From positions 1 to 64,000 of the forward strand of contig JAKVNF010000001.1 of NCBI GenBank assembly GCA_022483465.1: a stretch of 64,000 nt of DNA. The letters run 5' to 3'. The notes under the pieces were generated by a model. The model was not told the DNA's origin, searched no databases, and saw only the letters and a list, made by a program, of their open reading frames with translations. Both the position numbers and the translations under genes were made by a program. This DNA is from Lachnospiraceae bacterium (GTDB taxonomy: Bacteria; Bacillota; Clostridia; Lachnospirales; Lachnospiraceae). Positions 7,901 to 16,147 of the stretch are shown piece by piece. Numbering within the stretch: the stretch's first letter is position 1; each line of letters begins with the position of its first letter.

Positions 7901-8710
7901 TCAGAATTCTTCACAATCCCGGCTGTTCAGGATGGTGCTGGACAGGACGCTCAGATAGGAACTCCGGTCTCTGCTGAAATCGTCCGTATAGGAAAAGTTG
8001 CACACCATTCCCGTCATGGAGCGGATGATGGGCTGGTAGTAGACAACAAGCCATCCATTCTCCAACGCCTTTTCCAGCAGGATCCCAGACGTCGGTTCCA
8101 GTATGTTGACGATCATTTTCACCAGTGATTTAGGTGTAAAGAAAACGCCGTCGTCCTGAGCAACGTTCTTTGCAAACTTATTCAGAAAGTATTCGTAGAT
8201 ACGTCCAATAACATCTCCGCCAACATCATCCAGCGCATTGTTATTGAAGATCCGGAGAAGCTCCGAGAGAAGCTCATCTGAAAAGATGGTGTACTCTTTT
8301 GGAAGTACGCCCTTTAACTGTTCGCTCTGATCTTCTACAAGCGACATTGCGTTGTTAACGGCTGCACCAAGGGACATAATCGGATCACCATTTTTATCGG
8401 TCAAGTTTGCGGCAGTGATGTCCTCCGGAAGGTTGACGAGATAATCATACTGTGCCTCGCGAGGAAGAAATAGAGCCGACTTCTCTGCAAAATCAATCGC
8501 CTCTACAGGTATTACTCGCCCATTCCGCATTGGACGATCTTTCATGATCTCTGCTTCAACCCTTTTGAATCGCGAATACGCATATCTGAGAAAGATCAGG
8601 CCAAGCACAGGCATACAGTACTGATTCGAGGTGAGTTTCGAACCTGCACGAAGCAGGTCTGCCGATTCCCACAAGTCTGATTCAAGCTTTTTGATGCTGT
8701 TATTGTCCAT
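7901..8710 (-). pseudogene. hsdM: Truncated HsdM fused to an EAL-like fragment
   Basis: Residues 1-212 are the N-terminal helical domain and start of the methylase domain of type I methyltransferases (MDNNSIKKLESDLWESADLL ... FFTPKSLVKMIVNILEPTSG). The frame breaks off just before the SAM-binding DPACGSG motif. From about residue 213 (near base 8074) it reads EKALENGWLVVYYQPII, which is how EAL phosphodiesterase domains begin, and then ends after about 55 unrelated residues. The catalytic N-P-P-Y/F motif and SAM site are missing, so it cannot methylate DNA. A deletion or recombination joining hsdM to an EAL/GGDEF locus is the simplest reading. Confidence 0.8.
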
Positions 8711-8754
8711 GCCGTACTGTCTCCTCCTTGTGTGGTTTGCATCACTAAAAAATG

Positions 8755-8787
8755 AGGCATAGAGCGATTCTACTTTGCTCCATGCCT
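8755..8787 (-). terminator. Terminator-like hairpin in hsdM leader
   Basis: AGGCATGGAGC pairs with GCTCTATGCCT and is followed on the minus strand by a TTTTTT run. It lies 45 bases upstream of the hsdM start, so it either ends transcription from the pilin side or acts as an attenuator for the methylase gene. Confidence 0.6.
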
Positions 8788-8951
8788 AAATTATTACCCG
8801 CTCTTAGTATGCTATTAACCAGTTTTCTGATATTTTTATAATACCATATCGTCTACAGTCCTGCCATGAAAAGTTGACCAATAGACTTGTAATCTGATGA
8901 GAACGAAAAAGCGATGCAGGCATTCATCCCGCACCGCCGTATCTGTGTCCT

Positions 8952-9108
8952 TTATTTCTGCGTCCACGTTTTCCCGCCATCAGGTGAATAATAAACCGCA
9001 TCTGGAGTCACAAGCGTGTAGTTTTTCACATTGTCTTTTTCATCTAAGGCAAAGGATGAAGCTAAACGGTACCAGGCCCCAGTATCGGGCAGTAGTCCGG
9101 GATTTCGG
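8952..9108 (-). pseudogene. Remnant of a prepilin C-terminus
   Basis: An open minus-strand frame without a start encodes ...PDTGAWYRLASSFALDEK, then NYTLVTPDAVYYSPDGGKTW and a stop. The W-Y-R and YYSPDGGKTW phrases are typical C-terminal ends of Clostridial pseudopilins. Its N-terminal part is missing. It lies just downstream of the repeat-bearing prepilin, so the pilin cluster once held at least one more gene. Confidence 0.5.
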
Positions 9109-9150
9109 AGTCAAAAGGATGACGGAGATCCGGGATATGAGGCTGTTATA

Positions 9151-10368
9151 TTATTCTGCCTCAGGTTTTAAGTTGATTTTCACCCATATTCCATCATTTG
9201 TTAATGGTCCATACGATTCACTTCCTCCATCATTGTAAACATAATAATCATCGCCAACCTTGCAGAGATCCCCCCTATTAACCTTTAGTCTCTTGTTATT
9301 GAAATCAGACTGTTGCCAAATCTTACCAGTAGGCTTTTCCATGGCATACCATCCTAATACTTTATCCGGAGTATATTTCCAAGACTGATCATATTCTACC
9401 GGTACACTACGGGCACCAAAATAAATATCCCCTTTATAGCTATATACCATTCCTGGCTCAATTGTATAAAAAAAGTTTGAATCTTTTGGATATTTATCTC
9501 TGTCGGCAACTGTATCCCAATCATTTATCGAAGAATTAAAAGCGTTAGGAAGTTGTGTACTCGAGTTAATCTCATCTGGATTTTCTAAAGAACCTGATCC
9601 ATCTCCAGTACTTCCTCCGGCATTGCTTCCTCCAATGTTTCCACCGATGCTTCCACCGGTACTTCCGCCGGTACTGCTTCCACCGGTACTTCCGCCGGCA
9701 CTGCTTCCTACAGTACTTCCGCCGGTACTTCCTACAGTACTTCCTCCAGTACTTCCGCCGACACTGCTTCCTCCAGTACTTCCGCCGGTACTTCCGCCGG
9801 CACTGCTTCCTACAGTACTTCCGCCGGCACTGCTTCCTACAGTACTTCCGCCGGTACTGTTTCCGCCGGTACTTCCGCCGGCACTGCTTCCTCCAGTACT
9901 TCCGCCAGCACTGCTTCCTCCAGTACTTCCGCCGGCATTTCCAGTTCCACCTTCGTAGTGAAGGATGGCTTTCTCACCATCATATTCTACCCATGCAGTC
10001 CCGCCTGCTTTCGGATATTCTCCTACTACCTGACCATACGTGCCTTCCAGATTTTCCTTCAGACCGGTGCTCTGCCACTCATCCTTTTTCTGCTTGAGTT
10101 CTACCGCACCGAATTTTTCCTTACCGTTTATGTTCTTCCCTTCGGTAATGGCCTCCGCCATCACTTCTGCATACTGTGATCGGATATTTGCCGCGTCCGT
10201 TGCTTCTCTTGCTTTTTCAAGCTGAGAGGTAAAGATCGGAATGGATATCGCAACGAGCACTCCAATTATGGCAACTACGATCAGGAGTTCTGCTAATGTA
10301 AAACCTTTATTCCGTTTGGCGTTAGTAAGAAAACGGGTTGATAAGCAATAAGTGCATCTTGTAGTCAT
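9151..10368 (-). CDS. Type IV prepilin with long Gly/Ser/Thr repeat, leader altered by IS
   Basis: The mature start motif KGFTLAELLIVVAIIGVLVAI is the class III prepilin signal: PilD cleaves after Gly and methylates Phe. A short globular part follows, then about 110 residues of GGST/GGSSA/VGS repeats (roughly 145-255), then a 140-residue C-terminal domain with several Trp and Tyr. The original gene began at a GTG (11545-11543) that reads R-K-R-N-K-G-F. An IS1595-type element now separates that start from the rest. The present frame begins at ATG 10368, overlapping the transposase stop, and reads the element's terminal repeat as leader (TRFLTNAKRNKG). The leader is about 22 residues instead of 6, still possible for a prepilin. 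Expression would now depend on the transposase transcript. Confidence 0.75.
   Translation of the reverse strand: MTTRCTYCLSTRFLTNAKRNKGFTLAELLIVVAIIGVLVAISIPIFTSQLEKAREATDAANIRSQYAEVMAEAITEGKNINGKEKFGAVELKQKKDEWQSTGLKENLEGTYGQVVGEYPKAGGTAWVEYDGEKAILHYEGGTGNAGGSTGGSSAGGSTGGSSAGGSTGGNSTGGSTVGSSAGGSTVGSSAGGSTGGSTGGSSVGGSTGGSTVGSTGGSTVGSSAGGSTGGSSTGGSTGGSIGGNIGGSNAGGSTGDGSGSLENPDEINSSTQLPNAFNSSINDWDTVADRDKYPKDSNFFYTIEPGMVYSYKGDIYFGARSVPVEYDQSWKYTPDKVLGWYAMEKPTGKIWQQSDFNNKRLKVNRGDLCKVGDDYYVYNDGGSESYGPLTNDGIWVKINLKPEAE
9605..9950 (-). repeat. In-gene tandem repeat encoding GGST/GGSSA
   Basis: About 345 bp built from 12-15 bp units such as ACTTCCGCCGGT and CTTCCTCCAGTA on the plus strand, coding for Gly-Gly-Ser-Thr, Gly-Gly-Ser-Ser-Ala and Val-Gly-Ser on the minus strand. 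Neighbouring units are near-identical, which invites slippage and recombination, so copy number is likely to vary between strains. It forms a flexible linker between the pilin stalk and the C-terminal domain. Confidence 0.85.
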
Positions 10369-11396
10369 CAAATTGCAAGCAGATTGAGCTCCTTAACATC
10401 TCCATAATGGTGTACCTTCTTGGGATTCCTGGATGCAAAGAGAGTTTCCGCAAGTTCCCCAATCGTTGTCCTCTGCCTGTACGCTGCCCTGAATACGAGG
10501 TTGTAACGGTTCAAATACTTGGTGGCGACACCGCGATATTCGGTATATCGGCGCTTGATAAAAGAGTGAAGGTTGTTCACAGTGTTCAGATTGAAGAAAC
10601 CTGCCGACTCCTTCTTCACATTCATGACCGTGATTCCCAGGATCTTGCCCAGCCTCGGATACACATTCATGCCGTCCGTCAGGAAAAGTGTGCCCTTCTG
10701 GACATGACCAGTATAGATATCAACAACATTTGCACTGGAAGGCCTTGCCCGGTTCTCGGATTTCACGATCAGATCGCCAGTCTTGCGCTGTACTGCGGTG
10801 CAGATACAGATCTGCTCGTCTGAAAGGCCGCGTTTGGATGCGGGAGTGCCACGCTTGCGGGGCTTTCGACTGGCATCAGGGCCAAATTTCGTACCTTTTT
10901 TGGACTCCGGAACGTAGGTTTCATCCGCTTCCACAACATCTTCCACCGTGGCTGGCTGCTCCACCTGCATGTCCTCGAGAGCAAGCATGATCTTATGCCG
11001 CATGAAGAACAGACTGCTATGGCTGATCTTGCATCCATGGCTGGCAAGTGACTTGACCGTCTTATCCAGAGAGGTCCCCCTGAGCGTCTCTTCCAGAACC
11101 TTGGTCCAGATCTCAGTACCAAAGTGTGAGCCTGAGAGCAAAGTGTTGCTCGTTGTAACAAATGACGTTCCACATTGCCTGCAGATGTATGCCTGTTTTC
11201 CATGTTTGTGTCCATTCCTAACAACATGAGCATTGGAATGGCAGATCGGACAATCCAAACGGGGAGCAATCATCTTCTTCGGAGAAGAGGTTGCACTCTC
11301 ATGGGAGAAGCCCTCCATGAGCTTGTTAACAAGAAGAATCAGGTCGTCCCTGGAAAGATCTCTGGCTTCGGTCAGTATGCGCTCAATGCAGCTCAT
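10368..11396 (-). CDS. IS1595-family transposase
   Basis: 342 residues. An N-terminal zinc ribbon (CPICHSNAHVVRNG...YICRQCGTSF, about 49-82) is followed by the IS1595/ISXO2 DDE domain: EADETYVPES, LTDGMNVYPRL and the His-Asn region NTVNNLHSFIKRRYTEYRG. The start codon directly follows a perfect hairpin whose five-base loop is the AGGAG ribosome site (11397-11419). Its stop TGA overlaps the ATG of the interrupted prepilin (TGATG), so ribosomes finishing transposase could restart on the pilin. It appears intact. Confidence 0.9.
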   Translation of the reverse strand: MSCIERILTEARDLSRDDLILLVNKLMEGFSHESATSSPKKMIAPRLDCPICHSNAHVVRNGHKHGKQAYICRQCGTSFVTTSNTLLSGSHFGTEIWTKVLEETLRGTSLDKTVKSLASHGCKISHSSLFFMRHKIMLALEDMQVEQPATVEDVVEADETYVPESKKGTKFGPDASRKPRKRGTPASKRGLSDEQICICTAVQRKTGDLIVKSENRARPSSANVVDIYTGHVQKGTLFLTDGMNVYPRLGKILGITVMNVKKESAGFFNLNTVNNLHSFIKRRYTEYRGVATKYLNRYNLVFRAAYRQRTTIGELAETLFASRNPKKVHHYGDVKELNLLAI

Positions 11397-11419
11397 AGTC
11401 TTGCCCTCCTGGCAAGACT
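11397..11419 (-). promoter_or_regulatory. Hairpin presenting or hiding the transposase ribosome site
   Basis: AGTCTTGCC and GGCAAGACT form a perfect 9-bp stem around the loop AGGAG, one base from the transposase ATG. Because the Shine-Dalgarno bases are confined to a pentaloop, translation is probably weak or regulated. This suits an element that keeps transposase low. Confidence 0.6.
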
Positions 11420-11531
11420 ATTGTAGTTCAAGTTAGAGAAGACCGTTGTACAGCAGAATGTACAAAACGGCATATTTTATACTTCTGCTAAAATGCTTTG
11501 GAGCTTATCAACCCGTTTTCTTACTAACGCC

Positions 11532-11545
11532 TTCCGTTTTCTCAC
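11532..11545 (-). pseudogene. Severed original 5' end of the repeat prepilin gene
   Basis: On the minus strand GTG AGA AAA CGG AA stands behind GGGGAG and runs into the IS end. Joined across the element it restores GTG-R-K-R-N-K-G-F-T-L-A-E, a normal short prepilin leader. It is therefore the native start of the gene now continued at 10317-9151. Confidence 0.75.
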
Positions 11546-11655
11546 CAATCATTCTCCCCTCAGACGCCCATTGCCTTAATGCCGATAGTCCCGTGATGAC
11601 GTCACATTGCCTTCATACTACGGTGATTACCTATACTGATCACCTATGATGATTA

Positions 11656-11967
11656 TTATTTGATATTGTGCTTGTTCATCTTCTCTTTGAAGATACCCGT
11701 GATGATCGTTCGAAGCTCTTCACGCTCTTTTTCCGGCAGTTCTCCCGGGTTCTTTGCGACTGCATACAGCTCAGGATACTGATTGGCGATCCGCTCGATG
11801 GTTTTCGTCGTTGCGTGTTTTCTCACGAAGAAAGGGATCTTCTTGATCCACTCCTGTGGGACGAGAGCAAGGATCTTGTCAGCGGCCTCTTTATCACTGA
11901 TCTCAGCGGTGGAAAGGCCGGCGTTGATTTGTTTCTGTTCTTTATCTGTGAAATCTTCTAAATTCAT
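11656..11967 (-). CDS. Hypothetical protein in the pilin cluster, 103 aa
   Basis: Starts at ATG 11967 (MNLEDFTDKEQKQINAGLS) with TTGGAG six bases upstream. Highly charged and helical, without Cys, signal peptide or membrane segment, so cytoplasmic. It lies between two prepilin genes on the same strand, 30 bases after the one at 11998. The context suggests a pilus-linked role, but it resembles no family I know. Confidence 0.55.
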   Translation of the reverse strand: MNLEDFTDKEQKQINAGLSTAEISDKEAADKILALVPQEWIKKIPFFVRKHATTKTIERIANQYPELYAVAKNPGELPEKEREELRTIITGIFKEKMNKHNIK

Positions 11968-11997
11968 TGTGTTCTCCAATTCTTTTCATTTTTTAGC

Positions 11998-12498
11998 TTA
12001 TGAAGCTGAAACCTGGCCATAATGTTTTGTAATGTTATCAGATACCCCCTTCAGAGCGATAGTTGCTAGAGTACCATCAGAATTATATTTAAAGTCCAGT
12101 TCATAAATTCCCGGACTAACTGCAGTGTTCACTGTCAAGATGCTCTTAAATGCGAGACTACTATTCGCAATAAAATTTCTCATCGATTTTGCATCTTTCT
12201 TGCTCTCGATCTGTACAAACGCATCTATAATTACCCCTCCGCCAGATTTATAGGTTACAAAAATATGGTGTCCGCCATTAACCCAGTAATTTTTCCTTTG
12301 GGTACTTCCTGCTTGACTTATATATTCCGTTTGTACTTCTGCATATACATTGCGTAAATTAGCCAGTGTCGTCGCATCCCTTGCCTTCTCCAGCTGCTTA
12401 CTGAAGATCGGGATGGATATTGCAACGAGTACTCCAATTATTGCTACTACGATTAAAAGTTCCGCAAGAGTGAATCCCTTGTTGTCATCTCTCCTCAT
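11998..12498 (-). CDS. Type IV prepilin, 166 aa
   Basis: Leader MRRDDNKG followed by FTLAELLIVVAIIGVLVAISIPIF and the conserved Glu at position 5 of the mature protein. The long N-terminal helix (to about residue 55, KQLEKARDATTLANLRNVYAE) is followed by a beta-rich head without Cys. It is nearly identical to the other prepilins here over the first 45 residues, then diverges completely, the usual pattern in minor or alternative pilins. Processed by the prepilin peptidase at 35.5 kb. The start is fixed by the very short leader. Confidence 0.85.
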   Translation of the reverse strand: MRRDDNKGFTLAELLIVVAIIGVLVAISIPIFSKQLEKARDATTLANLRNVYAEVQTEYISQAGSTQRKNYWVNGGHHIFVTYKSGGGVIIDAFVQIESKKDAKSMRNFIANSSLAFKSILTVNTAVSPGIYELDFKYNSDGTLATIALKGVSDNITKHYGQVSAS

Positions 12499-12550
12499 GT
12501 CATGTTCACCTCCGGTCGCTATCTTGCTATAAGCTTGCTCCCCCCTATTT

Positions 12551-12664
12551 TTATTCTTGCTTTCCTAGTCTGATGATTGAAATGCTGGTAACGACAAGCA
12601 TTTCAATGATGGCAGTCACGATCAGGAGCTCCGCTAATGTAAAGCCCCTCTTATTCTTTTTCAT
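12551..12664 (-). pseudogene. Truncated prepilin fragment
   Basis: MKKNKRGFTLAELLIVTAII, then 17 residues and a stop: a prepilin signal with only half of its hydrophobic helix and no head domain. The breakpoint is marked by an inverted repeat GAAATGCT / AGCATTTC. It cannot build a pilus and is best read as the decayed 5' end of a further pilin gene. Confidence 0.7.
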
Positions 12665-12687
12665 AGAGCATCACTTCCACTCTCATA

Positions 12688-12866
12688 ATAACGCCCACAG
12701 GTTCTTAAAATTGCGGAAAACGACCTCATTATGCGCAAATGTGCACGTTGAAAATTGCAGGTCAGGTGGTCCATCCCGGTCGTCTCCCTATGTGCTGATG
12801 AACCACATTCTTATATTACGCCCACAGGTTCCGAAATCTGCGGAAAATGGCCTTATTCTGCGCAAT
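12688..12866. repeat. Duplicated 52-bp block upstream of pilin remnants
   Basis: Two imperfect copies at 12688-12739 and 12815-12866, sharing ACGCCCACAGGTTC, TGCGGAAAA and GCGCAA at the same spacing. Read on the minus strand the first ends 24 bases before the truncated pilin start. They may be duplicated promoter or leader segments left from tandem pilin genes. The rest of 12665-12925 holds no gene. Confidence 0.5.
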
Positions 12867-12925
12867 AGTCCAGGGTCATTACAAGCGATGGACAGGCGCG
12901 CATAATAGCCCTTGATATGAAGAAA

Positions 12926-12947
12926 CCCTCCAGATTGCTCCGGAGGG
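12926..12947 (-). terminator. Terminator after the major prepilin gene
   Basis: CCCTCC / GGAGGG stem followed on the minus strand by TTTCTTC, 40 bases after the stop of the prepilin at 12987. It limits the strong pilin transcript, so the pilins further left probably use their own promoters or read-through. Confidence 0.7.
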
Positions 12948-12986
12948 CGTATAAAGATAAATTTCAAAAATACTCTAAGTTAATAA

Positions 12987-13424
12987 TTAGTTACCTGCAT
13001 TACCTGCATTAACTGCAGTAACTGTAAGGTTGCCACCTTTGTCTACTTTAACAGTAACCTTCTGGCCAGCAGTTCCAGTCGGACTAAAGAGATCAGATAA
13101 TTTCTTACCAGCAAGAGTTACATCGCTGTTAGACTTAAGCCATCCTTCTTTGGTCTGCGTCAATGTAACTTGAACACTTGCGCTCCCATCATCTGCTAAT
13201 ACAGCACCGTCCTTTTCCTTATCAGATTCACCAGTAAGAACAGCTGTTGAGCACTCAGCATAAGCAGAACGAATATTAGCCATATCCGTCGCCTCTCTAG
13301 CCTTCTCCAGCTGTGCTGTGAAGATCGGAATGCTGATCGCAACCAAGACGCCGATGATGGCGACAACGATCAGCAACTCTGCGAGCGTGAAGCCTTTCTT
13401 GTTCTTTCTGAGTTTCTTTAACAT
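12987..13424 (-). CDS. pilA: Type IV major prepilin (PilA-like), 145 aa
   Basis: Starts at ATG 13424 behind GGGAGG: MLKKLRKNKKG then FTLAELLIVVAIIGVLVAI. The helix continues through QLEKAREATDMANIRSAYAE; the head is small, Lys/Thr/Val-rich and lacks Cys. It has the best promoter of the pilin group (13492-13520), its own terminator and a monocistronic layout, which fits the abundant structural pilin. It directly follows the pilC gene, separated by 350 bases. Confidence 0.85.
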   Translation of the reverse strand: MLKKLRKNKKGFTLAELLIVVAIIGVLVAISIPIFTAQLEKAREATDMANIRSAYAECSTAVLTGESDKEKDGAVLADDGSASVQVTLTQTKEGWLKSNSDVTLAGKKLSDLFSPTGTAGQKVTVKVDKGGNLTVTAVNAGNAGN

Positions 13425-13491
13425 TGAAGTTACCTCCCACATGAGTTTGTGTGTGTTCAGGGATGCTTCCTACATCCCAAGTTCTGCGATC

Positions 13492-13520
13492 ATAATACTG
13501 CATCATAAAATGATTATCAA
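13492..13520 (-). promoter_or_regulatory. Promoter of the major prepilin gene
   Basis: TTGATA and TATTAT separated by 17 bases on the minus strand, about 70 bases from the pilin start. The remaining 13521-13775 carries no gene. It includes a small possible hairpin (GGC...GCC near 13652-13675) and a T/C-rich tract just after pilC that lacks a clear stem. Confidence 0.65.
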
Positions 13521-13775
13521 CTACCATTGTGACGGAAATTGTTGACTATTGTCATCATTTTTTCCGTACAATTGCAAACAAAATAGCTCCAAACCGGCAG
13601 TCCAATCACAGAGTCACTAAAGGGGGTTGTAAATCTCCATGAATGGCCCTGCCTTTCGGGAGCCGTTTAATGTTGTACTCCTTCCGTGTGAAAAAGTCCA
13701 GTACTTTTTTCTGTTTCTTTTACTTTCTTTTCCTGACTTCTCTCTTTTGCTGACTGTTGCATTTTTCTTCTGCTG

Positions 13776-14993
13776 TCACATGAGATTGTACATCGTAAAC
13801 ATGGGCAGGTAGATCGAGATCACAATGAAGCCGGCAAAGACCGCCAGAAAGATCAGCATGGTGGGCTCAAGCTTCGCCAGGGCGTTCTTCATGGCAGTGT
13901 CCGCCTCATTGGAGTAGAACTCGCCGATGACCTTCAGCGTCTGGTCCAGCTCACCGGTCTCCTCGCCGATCTTGGTCATCTCCTTGAGGGTGGCAGGCAG
14001 GTGCTGGCAGGTGTCAATGGCATCTCCTACGGACTTTCCGCTCTCCACCATGGGCTGCATGGCAGCCACCTCCCGGGCCAGCACATAGTTGTTCATGGTC
14101 TTGGCCGTGATCTCGATCGCGTGGTCCAGTGTGATGCCGCTGGACATCAGCATGGACAGCGTGTTGGCAAACTCCGCGCTGCCGTTCATCTGATGGATCT
14201 TGCCAAAGACCGGAGCCCGAAGCTGCGCCTTTCCCTGGACCACCTTGCCCTTTTCCGTCTTGGTGTAGGACTTCCAGATGATGACGGCGGCAAGGATCAC
14301 AATCACAATGAAGGGCCAGGCGTGCTGGAAGAACTTCGAGCAGGCGATCATGATCTGCGTCATGACGGGGAGCTCACCGCCCAGGCTCTCAAAGGTCTGG
14401 GTCAGGGAGGGGATCACCATCACCATGACGACGATCAGCACCACGATGGCGACGCAGACGACGAAGATCGGGTAAGAAAGCGCTGACTTGATCTTGTCCT
14501 GGTTCTTGTAGGTTTTCTCGTAGTATTCCGCCATCTCGGAGAAGGAGTGCTCGATGTTGCCCGACTCCTCTCCTGCCCGGATCGTCTCGATGAAGGTGGC
14601 GGGGAAGTTCTTGCCGTTTCGCTCGAGGCTCGAGGCAAGTCCCGCGCCGCCCTGCACGTCCTCCGCGGTCGCCAGGAAGATTTTCCGCAGGACCTTGTCC
14701 TCACTCTGGGCACCGATGAGCTCCATCGCCTTTGCGATGGGGACACCAGACTTCAGGGTGATGGCGATCTGGCTGCAGATGACGGACAGGTTTTTGCTGT
14801 TGATCCGGTTCCCACCGATCTCCATATTCAAGAGTCCGTCTCCGTGCGCCTTTTCCTTCACGGGTTTGAGCTCCAGAATGATCGGGTTGGTCCTTCGGAT
14901 CTTATCGGCGGCGTCGAACTCGTCGACGCCCTGCACTACGCCCTGGACCGTCTGCCCGTCCGGGGACTGTGCCTTATATCTGTACGTGATCAA
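13776..14993 (-). CDS. pilC: Type IV pilus inner-membrane platform protein PilC
   Basis: 405 residues, the normal family length. Two T2SSF domains: the first about 75-195 (SQIAITLKSGVPIAKAMELIG ... FPATFIETIRAGEESGNIE), the second about 275-400 (FANTLSMLMSSGITLDHAIEI ... MTKIGEETGELDQTL). Three membrane spans: near 170-198, near 222-242, and the C-terminal stretch LIFLAVFAGFIVISIYLPMF. PilC is the membrane platform on which the PilB and PilT motors act. It is the last gene of pilM-N-O-B-T-C, 32 bases after pilT. Confidence 0.95.
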   Translation of the reverse strand: MITYRYKAQSPDGQTVQGVVQGVDEFDAADKIRRTNPIILELKPVKEKAHGDGLLNMEIGGNRINSKNLSVICSQIAITLKSGVPIAKAMELIGAQSEDKVLRKIFLATAEDVQGGAGLASSLERNGKNFPATFIETIRAGEESGNIEHSFSEMAEYYEKTYKNQDKIKSALSYPIFVVCVAIVVLIVVMVMVIPSLTQTFESLGGELPVMTQIMIACSKFFQHAWPFIVIVILAAVIIWKSYTKTEKGKVVQGKAQLRAPVFGKIHQMNGSAEFANTLSMLMSSGITLDHAIEITAKTMNNYVLAREVAAMQPMVESGKSVGDAIDTCQHLPATLKEMTKIGEETGELDQTLKVIGEFYSNEADTAMKNALAKLEPTMLIFLAVFAGFIVISIYLPMFTMYNLM

Positions 14994-15025
14994 TGATTTT
15001 CCTCCGGATTATCCGCTGCCGGATA

Positions 15026-16117
15026 TCAGATGCGGGGACCGCGAAAGGCACCGCCCGAGACGCCGCCAAGGCGCCGCTTGAGGTTCTCCGGATCCCGGGC
15101 CGCATCTACTGCCGTCTGGATGTCGATGGTGCCGTTTCCGGCCAATTCCAGCAGGCAGTTGTCCAGGGTGATGGACCCCTCGCTGGAACCCGTCATCATG
15201 GAGGACTCCATCTGCGGGGTCTTGCCCTCCCGGATCAGGTTCCGGATGGCTGCGGTCACAATCATGCACTCGCAGGCAGCTGCTCGGCCCTTTCCGCCGG
15301 CGCGCACCAGGAGCTTCTGGGACAGTGTTGCTTTCAGGGTGGTTGAGAGCTGGAGCCGGATCTGCGGCTGCCGGTCCGCCGGGAAGGTCCCGACGATGCG
15401 GTCCACCGAGTCCACCGCGCTGTTCGTGTGGAGTGTGGCAAACACAAGGTGGCCGGTCTCGGCCGCGGTCAGGGCAGTCTCGATGGTCTCCCGGTCCCGC
15501 ATCTCGCCGATGAGGATGATGTCTGGGTCCTCACGCAGGATCGCCCGCAGGCCGTCCGCATAGCTCTCCGTGTCAGTCCCCACCTGCCGCTGGTTGATGA
15601 TGCACTGATCGGGCTTGTAGATGTACTCGATCGGGTCCTCCAGCGTGATGATGTGCTCCTGCCTTTTGTGGTTGATCTCGTTGATGATGGCGGCCAGGGT
15701 TGTTGATTTACCAGAACCGGTTTCACCGGTCACCAGCACGATGCCATTGGCATAGGTCGGAAACTTTGCCACCGCCCGGGGAAGGCCGAGGTTGGAGAGC
15801 TTCGGGATTTCATCCGCCAGAATACGCAAAGCGCAGGACACATGACCCTGCTGGCGGAACAGGTTGATCCGGCAGCGCCGTCCCGCCAGGGTTCTGGCAA
15901 GGTCCAGCTCACCGATCCTGGCAATCCCGCTGTAGTCATCTCCCGCCAGGTGCTCTGCCACACTCTCGCAGTCTTCATCCGTCAGGGGTGTATTCACCAG
16001 GTTCTGGAGCCGCCCGTCCACCCGCATCTTCGGGGGAAGGCCGTACACCAGATGGATGTCCGATCCGCCGGCCTCATCCGCCCGCGTCACCAGTTCCTCG
16101 ATGGTCCAATCGCTCAT
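15026..16117 (-). CDS. pilT: Type IV pilus retraction ATPase PilT
   Basis: 363 residues. Walker A GETGSGKST (131-139), Asp box around ITLEDPIEY (157-165), Walker B DPDIILIGEMRD (198-209), His box TLHTNSA (228-234), and the PilT-specific AIRNLIREGKTPQM (290-303). That last motif separates retraction motors from PilB and PilU-like proteins. It depolymerises the pilus, powering twitching and DNA uptake. Thirty bases after pilB. Confidence 0.95.
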   Translation of the reverse strand: MSDWTIEELVTRADEAGGSDIHLVYGLPPKMRVDGRLQNLVNTPLTDEDCESVAEHLAGDDYSGIARIGELDLARTLAGRRCRINLFRQQGHVSCALRILADEIPKLSNLGLPRAVAKFPTYANGIVLVTGETGSGKSTTLAAIINEINHKRQEHIITLEDPIEYIYKPDQCIINQRQVGTDTESYADGLRAILREDPDIILIGEMRDRETIETALTAAETGHLVFATLHTNSAVDSVDRIVGTFPADRQPQIRLQLSTTLKATLSQKLLVRAGGKGRAAACECMIVTAAIRNLIREGKTPQMESSMMTGSSEGSITLDNCLLELAGNGTIDIQTAVDAARDPENLKRRLGGVSGGAFRGPRI

Positions 16118-16147
16118 AGATCCTCCAAAAACCGCTCTGTACTCCGA

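Larger units (their letters stand above)
10310..11539. mobile_element. IS1595-type insertion sequence with 8-bp target duplication
   Basis: The element itself is 10318-11531 (1214 bp). Its 29-bp ends are perfect inverted repeats beginning GGCGTTAGTAAGAAAACGGG. The target duplication TTCCGTTT is present on both sides (10310-10317 and 11532-11539), as expected for IS1595. It sits five codons into a prepilin gene. Two MITEs at 31.5 and 44.6 kb carry nearly the same ends and are probably mobilised by this type of transposase. Confidence 0.9.

Noticed and set aside
13620-13775. Possible cyclic-di-GMP riboswitch between pilC and the major pilin
   Set aside because: A GAAAG segment is present, but the GEMM core words and their spacing are absent.
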